Source: Actinomycetota bacterium (lineage in GTDB: Bacteria > Actinomycetota > Actinomycetes > Actinomycetales > Dermatophilaceae). From it: DNA of 64,000 nt. Position numbers and translations under genes: made by a program. This document shows positions 9,633 to 16,265 of this stretch, in pieces (position 1 is the stretch's first letter; every line of letters starts with the position of its first letter). The notes beneath the pieces are model-generated. The model had not been told where the DNA came from. It worked only from the letters and a program-made list of their open reading frames with translations, and made no database searches. The stretch spans positions 29,957-93,956 of the forward strand of contig JAIUNK010000016.1 of assembly GCA_020161845.1 (NCBI GenBank), given 5' to 3'.

Positions 9633-10540
9633 TCCGCCGGGGCGTGGTCGGCCAGGAACCGCACCGCGGGGGCCAGGTGCCCCTCGAACCAGGGGGCGAC
9701 GTGATCGCCCTCGTCGAACAACGTCGTCGCGCCCGGCACCAGCTTCGCGAAGGCCTCATTGCCCGCCCGGAACCGGTCCTTGTTGCCGCAGGCCAGGAAC
9801 AGCGGGATGCGGCTCAGGATGTCGGTGCGGGCGAACACGTCGTGGGCCTGATAGTCGGCGGAGTCGTCGAACCGCTCGGGAGCGGTGCCCGCCGCCGACG
9901 TCCGCAGCGCCGCAGCCAGCGTCGCGACCGCGAACACCTGCTCCGGCCCGAGCAGCGAGGCGATGTAGAGGCTGCCGTAGCCGCCCATCGACACCCCGAG
10001 AAGACCGATCCGCTCCGTCGGCAGCCCGCGGTCGGCCAGCAACGGCAGGAAGTCCTCGATCACCATCGCCGCCGTATCGGTCCCTGCGAAGGGGCCGCGG
10101 TTGCGCGGATGCCAGTACGCCGCGGCGCCGTCGATGGCCGCGACCGCCAGCCCGGTGCCGACCATGGCCCGCTCCAGGTGCATTCCGCCGAACCAGTCGG
10201 CGGCCCGGCCACCCATCCCGTGCAGGGCCACGACCAGGGCGCGGGGTCGGTCCGGCCGAGCCAGCATCCAGCCCACCCGGCGGCCCGGCCAATGCTCGGA
10301 CGACAGCGTGCCGGACTCCCGCAGCAGGGCGGGCGCGGTGATCGTGCCGCCGGCCAATCCGGCCAGGCCCAGCGACGCCAGCCCCGCCATGGCCGCGCCC
10401 AGCACGGCCCGTCGCGTGGGGATGACCCCGCCGGACGCGGGCACCGACCCGCGGGACGCAGGCACCGACCCGCGGGACGCGGGCACCGACCCGCCGGGCT
10501 GCTGCCCGAGGGTCGTCCGGTCCGGGCGGCCCAGACTCAT
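9608..10540 (-). CDS. Exported alpha/beta hydrolase with Tat-like signal
   Basis: The 310-aa protein starts with about 35 polar residues containing a triplicated GSVPAS(R/G) motif, then TRRAVLGAAMAG plus a hydrophobic segment, which looks like a twin-arginine signal. The mature part has the LHGMGG oxyanion motif, the GVSMGGYG nucleophile elbow and a late GDHVAPWFEGHL segment with the catalytic His. This layout resembles esterase D or polyhydroxybutyrate-depolymerase-like enzymes that act outside the membrane. ATG 10540 was chosen; a GTG four codons earlier is an alternative. The stop codon lies inside the end of gltA, so the two convergent genes overlap by 25 bp. Confidence 0.78.
   Translation of the reverse strand: MSLGRPDRTTLGQQPGGSVPASRGSVPASRGSVPASGGVIPTRRAVLGAAMAGLASLGLAGLAGGTITAPALLRESGTLSSEHWPGRRVGWMLARPDRPRALVVALHGMGGRAADWFGGMHLERAMVGTGLAVAAIDGAAAYWHPRNRGPFAGTDTAAMVIEDFLPLLADRGLPTERIGLLGVSMGGYGSLYIASLLGPEQVFAVATLAAALRTSAAGTAPERFDDSADYQAHDVFARTDILSRIPLFLACGNKDRFRAGNEAFAKLVPGATTLFDEGDHVAPWFEGHLAPAVRFLADHAPADQRWSMAT
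10434..10496. repeat. Three 21-bp tandem repeats inside the hydrolase gene
   Basis: Three near-identical 21-bp units (10434-10454, 10455-10475, 10476-10496) differ at two positions. They encode the repeated GSVPASR heptapeptide just ahead of the Tat-like signal. Being a multiple of three, copy-number change would keep the frame. Confidence 0.85.
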
Positions 10541-10734
10541 CGCCGATTTCACTCCCCGCTCGTGATCTGCGCTGCTGGCTCTCGTGAGCCTAACGTGGGT
10601 GCGAGGGGAGGCCGGAAGGGGAATCCGGCCTGCGCCGGGAATCGGTCCACCCGTTCTATCGGCAGCGGCGGCCCGCTTTCGCGGGTCGCCGCCCCGCACG
10701 ACGCCGCATCGTGACCTGAGCGCTACCGGCCTGG

Positions 10735-11685
10735 TCAGGGCGTCGGCGACAACCCGAACAGGATGCGCGCCTGCGCCGTCGTCATGGCCCGCGCCTCGTC
10801 GGCGGGTGCCGCCGGCACGTGCATGGTGTAGATCGCCACGGCGTACCGGCCCTCGCCCACGAACCCCACGCTCGGCGCCAGCTCGGCATCGCCGCCGGGC
10901 ACGTCGCCGCCCCAGCCCTGCTTCACCGGCGCCGTGCGGTCCACCGCCTTCAGGCCGAACACCTGGTCCGTGCCGTCCGCGGCGACGTCCTCGGTGCGGG
11001 CCATCGCCGCCAGCAGCCACGGCCCGACCGTGGGGTCCGCCTTCGCCGCGGCCAGGAAGCGGGCCATCCCCTGCGGGCTGACCTGCGTGCTGCCCCAGGT
11101 CAACGCGCCGTTCGTCGGCGGCGCCCCGAGCCCGGGGATCGCGTAGCGCTCGCTCGCCCACGCCATCAGATCGTCGCCGCCGGCCGCCAGATAGAGCTCC
11201 CCGCCCGCCGCGTCGTCGGACCGGGCGATCATCGCGTTCGCCTTGGCCTGGGTGTCCCCGGTCATGGCGCCACCGGCCAGCAGCCTGGCCGCGACGAAGA
11301 CCTTGGCCGTGGACTCCGCGGGGAAGAAGCCATTGGTGTTGCCGCCGGTCACGACCTCGCCGGTCGTCGTGTCGACCACCGCGATGCCGGTCATCCAGCC
11401 GTGCTCCCCGGCGTACGCCGCAGCGGCCCGCACATTCGCCGCCAACGCCGGGCCACCCGGCAGTTGCGGCGGCGGGGCCGCGATCACGGTGGCCCGCAGC
11501 GCCTCGGCGGACTCCACGGGGAACACGTGCGGTGCGGCCATCGCGACGACGGCCAGGGCCGCCGCGCCGGCGGTGAGCCAACGAGCCGGCCCGGCGGGGA
11601 CGGGCAACCCCGCGAACCGGTCCCGGCCGACCTCGGGGCCGACGGCCGCATGGATCGGACGGATCGGACGCATCGTCCAGACCAT
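10735..11685 (-). CDS. Class A beta-lactamase-like serine hydrolase, membrane-anchored
   Basis: The 316-aa protein has a hydrophobic signal or anchor segment near residues 30-50 (WLTAGAAALAVVAMAAP), then a beta-lactamase2-type domain. The nucleophile motif is STAK within FPAESTAKVFVAARLL. The second motif reads SDD in place of SDN, and the third box is VKQGWG rather than KTG. The class A Glu166 motif is not evident, so true beta-lactam hydrolysis is doubtful; a D,D-peptidase-like or other role outside the membrane is possible. The start at 11685 was chosen for its excellent AGGAGGAGGTGGGC leader; an upstream frame opens but is compositionally noisy. It is transcribed towards the Tat-type hydrolase. 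Confidence 0.78.
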   Translation of the reverse strand: MVWTMRPIRPIHAAVGPEVGRDRFAGLPVPAGPARWLTAGAAALAVVAMAAPHVFPVESAEALRATVIAAPPPQLPGGPALAANVRAAAAYAGEHGWMTGIAVVDTTTGEVVTGGNTNGFFPAESTAKVFVAARLLAGGAMTGDTQAKANAMIARSDDAAGGELYLAAGGDDLMAWASERYAIPGLGAPPTNGALTWGSTQVSPQGMARFLAAAKADPTVGPWLLAAMARTEDVAADGTDQVFGLKAVDRTAPVKQGWGGDVPGGDAELAPSVGFVGEGRYAVAIYTMHVPAAPADEARAMTTAQARILFGLSPTP

Positions 11686-12013
11686 GCCCACCTCCTCCTG
11701 CGCGGTGCGCCCCGGCGGCGCTGCCGGGCCCGACACTGCGGTTGGGTGCAGTGAACCGGTTCGCACCGACAACGCTGTGGCGCCACCCCGCACGGGAACC
11801 TGTGGATCCGCTGGATCGTTGATGGGAGCGTCCGAGACGACCACGCCGGCAGGGTCGCGCCCCGGCGTGAGACTGACCACCTCTCGGCGTACGACCAGGC
11901 CGTTTCCTACGCCCCCGCGTAGGTGAACGGTGATCTACCCTTTCCCGGCCCGGTTCCGCCGACCATGCTGGGACGAACCGCCAGACGCCGCCGACTTGGG
12001 AGGATTCACCGAC
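11686..12013. other. Divergent intergenic region, 328 nt, no gene
   Basis: The gap separates the beta-lactamase-like gene from fadD15 and must hold promoters for both. No coding frame in it is convincing. The only structured element I see is the 18-bp palindrome at 11906-11923. Confidence 0.5.
11906..11923. promoter_or_regulatory. 18-bp palindrome upstream of fadD15
   Basis: CCTACGC-CCCC-GCGTAGG is an inverted repeat with perfect 7-nt arms, 91 nt upstream of the fadD15 start. A TACCCT hexamer follows at 11936. The size and place fit an operator for a TetR-type lipid regulator, but the regulator is unknown. Confidence 0.45.
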
Positions 12014-13882
12014 ATGCCCCTGCGTTCGCACGCCGATGAGACGTACGACAAGGCCCCACTGGACGATCAAGCCCGCAGCGTCGCGCACCTCTTCCTGCGT
12101 CGGGTCGAGAAGTCCGCCGCCAGGACCGCGTTCCAATACTTCGTCGGCGAGGAACTGCACGGCGTCACCTGGACCGAGACCAAGGCGCAGGTGTTCGACT
12201 GGGCCGCCGGGCTCATCGCGTTGGGCATCGAGCCCGAGCAGCGCGTCGCGATCGCCGCGCAGACCCGCTACGAGTGGGTCATCGCCGACCTCGCGATCAT
12301 GTGTGCCGGCGCGGCGACCACGACGGTCTATGCCAGCACCTCCGCGGCCGACGTCGCCTATCTCGTGTCGGACTCCGGCTGCCGGATCGCCTTCGCGGAG
12401 GACGCCGGTCAGGTGGAGAAACTGCGGGTACGCCGTGGTGAGCTGCCCGAACTGTCCCGAGTCATCTGCTTCGAGGAGTCCGCGGCCGACGGCGACTGGG
12501 TCATCGGCCTCACCGAGTTGCTGCGCCTCGGCCGAGAGCTGCTGGCCAAGGACCCCGAGGTCGTCGACCGCCGGGTGGAGCAGATCGGCCCCGACTCACT
12601 CGCCACGATCATCTACACCTCGGGCACGACCGGCCAGCCCAAGGGCGCGGAACTGACCCACCGCGCGTTCACCTACAAGGGCGCCGCCGTCAACAGCCTC
12701 GACTTCATCGGCGAGGACGACACCCAGTTCCTGTGGCTGCCGCTGGCGCACATCTTCGGCAAGGTGCTCCTCGCGATCGCGATGGACTGCGGCTGCACGA
12801 CCGCCGTCGACGGCCGACTGGACAAGATCGTCGACAACCTGGCCGTGGTCAAGCCCACCTGGATGGGCGCGGCGCCGCGCATCTTCGAGAAGGCCCGCGG
12901 CAAGGTGATGGGCACCTTCGAGGAGGCCACCGGCGTCAAGCGGGCCCTCATCGACTGGTCGCTCGGCGTGGGGCGCCGAGTGGCGGAGGCCGAGGTGGCC
13001 GACCGGGCGCTGTGGCCGCCGCTGAAGGCCCAGCACCTCATCGCCGACAAGCTCGTGCTGTCCAAGGTGCGCGAGCGGTTCGGTGGCCGGGTGCGCTTCT
13101 TCATCTCCGGGTCCGCGCCGCTGGACCCCGAGGTCGGCTGGTGGTTCGCGAGCCTGGGCATGCTCATCATCGAGGGCTACGGCCTGACCGAGACCTCCGC
13201 CGCCACCTGCGTGAACCGGCCGTTCCCCGGCTGCTACGACTTCGGCACCATCGGTTGGCCGGTGCCCGGCACCGACCTGCGGATCGACCCCGCCGACGGC
13301 GAACTGCTCGTGCGTGGCCCCGGCGTCATGCGCGGTTATCACCACAAGGACGAGGCGACCGCCGAGGTGATGACCGAGGACGGCTTCTTCCGCACCGGCG
13401 ACGTCGCCGAGATCGACGCCCGCGGCTTCGTGCGGATCACCGACCGCAAGAAGGACGTCTTCAAGACCTCTGGCGGCAAATACATCGCGCCGTCGCGCAT
13501 CGAGGCCCACTTCAAGGGTCTGTGCCCGATGGTCAGCCAGTTCCTCGTCGTCGGGGAGGGCAAGAACTACGCCTCCGCTCTGGTGACCCTCGATGAGCAG
13601 GCCCTGGAGGGCTGGGCCGCCAGCCACGGGATGGCCGGCAAGAGCTACGCGGAGGTGGTCGGCAGCGAAGCGGCCCACGACATGGTCCAGGGCTACATCG
13701 ACACGCTCAACGCCGGCCTGAACCGGTGGGAGACCATCAAGCGGTTCGAGATCCTGCCGCGGGATCTGTCCGTGGACGGCGGGGAACTGACCCCCAGCCT
13801 CAAGGTGCGCCGGGCGCGGGTGCTGGAGCACTTCTCGCAGGAATACTCCGCGCTGTACGACGGCTCGGGTCCCGCCAGCTGA
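12014..13882 (+). CDS. Long-chain fatty-acid-CoA ligase, FadD15-like
   Basis: Activates long-chain fatty acids to acyl-CoA through an acyl-adenylate. The 622-aa length fits FadD15-type enzymes. Motifs in order are IIYTSGTTGQPKGAEL (P-loop), GYGLTETSAA (adenine binding), TGDVAEID, and DRKKDVFKTSGGKYIAP (hinge and linker). The C terminus retains a lysine in SLKVRRARV, a variant of the catalytic Lys motif of this group. ATG 12014 is preceded by GGGAGGA; the in-frame extension upstream adds only low-complexity residues. It converges on the LuxR gene with a 43-nt gap filled by a 15-bp triplicate repeat. Membrane-associated fatty-acid uptake and lipid recycling are likely roles. Confidence 0.9.
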   Translation: MPLRSHADETYDKAPLDDQARSVAHLFLRRVEKSAARTAFQYFVGEELHGVTWTETKAQVFDWAAGLIALGIEPEQRVAIAAQTRYEWVIADLAIMCAGAATTTVYASTSAADVAYLVSDSGCRIAFAEDAGQVEKLRVRRGELPELSRVICFEESAADGDWVIGLTELLRLGRELLAKDPEVVDRRVEQIGPDSLATIIYTSGTTGQPKGAELTHRAFTYKGAAVNSLDFIGEDDTQFLWLPLAHIFGKVLLAIAMDCGCTTAVDGRLDKIVDNLAVVKPTWMGAAPRIFEKARGKVMGTFEEATGVKRALIDWSLGVGRRVAEAEVADRALWPPLKAQHLIADKLVLSKVRERFGGRVRFFISGSAPLDPEVGWWFASLGMLIIEGYGLTETSAATCVNRPFPGCYDFGTIGWPVPGTDLRIDPADGELLVRGPGVMRGYHHKDEATAEVMTEDGFFRTGDVAEIDARGFVRITDRKKDVFKTSGGKYIAPSRIEAHFKGLCPMVSQFLVVGEGKNYASALVTLDEQALEGWAASHGMAGKSYAEVVGSEAAHDMVQGYIDTLNAGLNRWETIKRFEILPRDLSVDGGELTPSLKVRRARVLEHFSQEYSALYDGSGPAS

Positions 13883-13894
13883 GCGACGCCGTGC

Positions 13895-13939
13895 GCTAGC
13901 TCACGGGACGCTAGCTCGCCCTGGGCTAGCTCGCCGGGC
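13895..13939. repeat. Three 15-bp direct repeats between convergent genes
   Basis: GCTAGCTC recurs at 13895, 13910 and 13925, each followed by a related 7-nt GC-rich tail. The third copy overlaps the stop codon of the LuxR-type gene. GCTAGC is itself palindromic. Confidence 0.8.
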
Positions 13940-14591
13940 GCTTCTCGGCCTCGAGGAGCGTCCGGCGCCTGGTGGGCCGCAACCCGTGGTCGACGGCCCA
14001 GGCCACCGCCTGGGACCGCCGTTCGACGCCCATCTTTCGGTAGCTCGACCGGATGTAGGTCTTCAGGGTGTTCGCGCTGATGAAGAGCTGCTCGGAGATC
14101 TCGGCGTTCGACCGACCCAGCGCGATGAGCGCGACGACCTCCGCCTCGCGGGTGGTCAGGACGTTGCCGGGCAGCGGGTTGCTCTGCTCTTCGAAGTTCG
14201 CCTCGGGGCTGACCGGCTCGGCGGGGCTGACGACGACCGCACCGGCGTGAACCGCCTCGATCGCGGCGACCAGCTCCGGCGCGTCCAGATGCTTGGCCAG
14301 CACGCCGCGCACGCCGTACGTGAGCATCCGACGTACCTCCGGCGCGTGCATCCGCCAGGTGTACACCGCGAGCGCGCCGATGTTGGGGTTCATCAGGTGC
14401 GGCCGGAGGTGAGCCTCGGAGCTGTCCACGGCGAACGCGTCGTACAGCCCCACGTCCACCACCGCGGCGACCGAGAGCTGGCAGTCGAGCTCGACGACGC
14501 GCACCCGATCGCCGTACGGCGCGAGCATGGCGGCGATCCCGTCGACCACCAGCTGGCAGTCGTTGAGCACGGCAACGGTGATGGGACCCAC
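13926..14591 (-). CDS. LuxR-family response regulator, orphan
   Basis: The 221-aa protein has a receiver-like domain (residues 1-125) and a C-terminal LuxR helix-turn-helix (LTTREAEVVALIALGRSNAEISEQLFIS, then VKTY-like TLKTYIRSSYRKMGV). The receiver is divergent: the acidic pocket at the first strand reads LND rather than DD, a candidate phosphoacceptor Asp occurs in FAVDSS, and the conserved Lys is present in GVLAKH. No sensor kinase lies nearby. The start is GTG 14591: TAGGCT lies exactly 7 nt upstream, as for leaderless genes, and no ATG exists near the beginning of the domain. Its targets are unknown. Confidence 0.82.
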   Translation of the reverse strand: MGPITVAVLNDCQLVVDGIAAMLAPYGDRVRVVELDCQLSVAAVVDVGLYDAFAVDSSEAHLRPHLMNPNIGALAVYTWRMHAPEVRRMLTYGVRGVLAKHLDAPELVAAIEAVHAGAVVVSPAEPVSPEANFEEQSNPLPGNVLTTREAEVVALIALGRSNAEISEQLFISANTLKTYIRSSYRKMGVERRSQAVAWAVDHGLRPTRRRTLLEAEKRPAS

Positions 14592-14718
14592 GTGAATCAG
14601 CCTAACGGCGCCCCGGCGCCCGGGCGCTGGACACCCCCACGGGTGTGCTTCGGATGGGACGGCACGGGTAGTAAGGAATCCGCGAGGCTTTCGCCCGCCC
14701 GTCGCCTCTGGAGGATGG

Positions 14719-15918
14719 ATGACCGACCCACCTGTCGCGACCGCCGGTCGCGGCCCCGGCACCGCCGTCCTGAGCCGTGCCGCCCGCCCGAGCGAGGTCG
14801 CGCCCCCGGAGCCCCGGGGACCGGTCGGCTCCGCACTGCTCGACGTCCTCACTCGGCCGGCGCCGCCGGGCCCGCCCGAGGGTTCGACAGTCGCCGCTCT
14901 GCGCCGCTGGCAGGCGACCGTGCAGGCGGCGCTCGCCGACCCTGGGCCCCTTGATGCGCCGCGGCCGGACGGCCCGGCGGGTGAGCCGATCATCGGTGAC
15001 GACGTCCAGGTCGCCCTGCACCTCGCCTATACCTTGCACCTGCACGGCTCGTCCGGCGTCGACGAGGGCTGGGAATGGCAGCCGGACCTGCTCGCCGGGG
15101 TCCGGATGATCGAACGCGCCTTCGAGGCCCACCTGCGGCGCCGGGCCGCGGAGCTGTACGCCGTGCTCGGCGTCGGCGTCGGCGTCGGGTTGGGGTGCGG
15201 GCCCGACCCCAGGCCGGCACAGGACCTGCGGCAGGCGCTCATCGCGATCACCGACGCGCCGGTCGGGCCGGCCCTGTCGAGCTATGTGCGGGACGAGGCC
15301 AGCCTGGCCCAGGTGCGCGAGTTTCTCGTGCTGAAGTCGATCTACCAGCTCAAGGAGGCCGACCCGCACACCTTTTCCATACCGCGCCTGCAGGGTCGGG
15401 CCAAGGCGGCCGCCGTGGAGATCCAGGGCGACGAATACGGCAACGGCACGCTGCGGGCCATGCATTCGCAGCTGTACCGCGTCACGATGCAGCACGCGGG
15501 GCTCGATGAGCGGCTGGGCGCCTACCTCGACCTGGCGCCCGCGGCGGTGCTCGCCAGCGACAACGCCGCCGTGATGTTCGGGCTGCACCGGCGGCTGCGG
15601 GCCGCGGCGATCGGGCATCTGTGCGCCCTGGAGATGACCTCGTCGGCACCGATGCGGCGCTACGCGCGCGGGCTGCGTCGGGTCGGTCTGCCGCCGGAGG
15701 CGGCGGAGTACTTCCTGGAGCACGTCGGCGTCGACGCCGTCCACGAGCAGGTGGCCGTGCACGACATGGTGGTCCCGTTGGTCGCGGCAGACCCTGCGCT
15801 GCGCGCGGACGTGCTGCTGGGGGCCGCGACCGCGACCCTGCTCGACGGGGACCTGGCGACGGCCGCCGTGGCTGCGTGGGCGTCCGGCCGGTCCGCGCTG
15901 CGGGGACCGTTGCCGTGA
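14719..15918 (+). CDS. Iron-containing redox enzyme family protein (heme-oxygenase-like fold)
   Basis: The 399-aa protein has about 90 variable Pro/Ala-rich residues, then an all-helical domain. Candidate metal ligands are in EFLVLKS (Glu201), EIQGDEYGNG (Glu234, Asp238), MHSQLY (His249), CALEMTSS (Glu305) and EHVGVDAVHE (His335, His342). This spacing fits the heme-oxygenase-like diiron oxidase/oxygenase group that Pfam labels iron-containing redox enzymes. The reaction is unknown. ATG 14719 follows CTGGAGG. Its stop overlaps the GTG of a CDGSH protein by 4 nt, which implies translational coupling and a shared pathway, probably with the CDGSH protein as electron carrier or sensor. Confidence 0.75.
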   Translation: MTDPPVATAGRGPGTAVLSRAARPSEVAPPEPRGPVGSALLDVLTRPAPPGPPEGSTVAALRRWQATVQAALADPGPLDAPRPDGPAGEPIIGDDVQVALHLAYTLHLHGSSGVDEGWEWQPDLLAGVRMIERAFEAHLRRRAAELYAVLGVGVGVGLGCGPDPRPAQDLRQALIAITDAPVGPALSSYVRDEASLAQVREFLVLKSIYQLKEADPHTFSIPRLQGRAKAAAVEIQGDEYGNGTLRAMHSQLYRVTMQHAGLDERLGAYLDLAPAAVLASDNAAVMFGLHRRLRAAAIGHLCALEMTSSAPMRRYARGLRRVGLPPEAAEYFLEHVGVDAVHEQVAVHDMVVPLVAADPALRADVLLGAATATLLDGDLATAAVAAWASGRSALRGPLP

Positions 15919-16127
15919 CCGGTCCGGAGGCTCCGGGCGAGACCGCGGTCATCATGATCTGTCCGGACGGCCCACTGATCGTTCGGGGCGCCTATACCCT
16001 CGTCGACAGCAACGGAGGGCCGATCCCCGGGGCCCGTCGGACCACCGCGCTGTGCCGCTGCGGCCGGTCCCGGGAGAAACCGTTCTGCGACGGCTCGCAC
16101 AAGATGACCGGTTTCCGGGCCCCCTGA
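15915..16127 (+). CDS. CDGSH iron-sulfur protein, mitoNEET-like
   Basis: The 70-aa protein has the 2Fe-2S signature CRCGRSREKPFCDGSH, with three Cys and one His ligand, near its C terminus. The N-terminal half (PDGPLIVRGAYTLVDSNGG) matches the small bacterial CDGSH family that often follows iron-containing redox enzymes. Its GTG start overlaps the upstream stop (GTGA), so it is translated together with the heme-oxygenase-like protein. It is probably a cytosolic electron-transfer or redox-sensing partner of that enzyme; this is inferred from gene order and cluster chemistry. Confidence 0.85.
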   Translation: MTGPEAPGETAVIMICPDGPLIVRGAYTLVDSNGGPIPGARRTTALCRCGRSREKPFCDGSHKMTGFRAP

Positions 16128-16166
16128 GGCGTGGCGCTGCCCGGGGCCGTTCGGGGCAATGCGCCT

Positions 16167-16178
16167 TGTCACGTGACA
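16167..16178. promoter_or_regulatory. Palindrome TGTCACGTGACA upstream of glgX
   Basis: A perfect 12-bp palindrome lies 88 nt before the glgX start in the gap after the CDGSH gene. A promoter-like pair, TTGTCG (16200) and TAACGT (16221), follows it. It could be an operator, but no known regulator can be named. Confidence 0.35.
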
Positions 16179-16265
16179 TGGGACACCTCTGCGGTCCGAT
16201 TGTCGCGTGCCGTGCAGGGGTAACGTCCGACCGGATCTGTTTGCGCTGTGAGGTGGAGGTTGTTG

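Noticed and set aside
10735-11685. A functional beta-lactam resistance gene
   Set aside because: The SDN and KTG boxes are altered (SDD, KQG) and the Glu166 motif is not evident, so only a beta-lactamase-like hydrolase can be supported.
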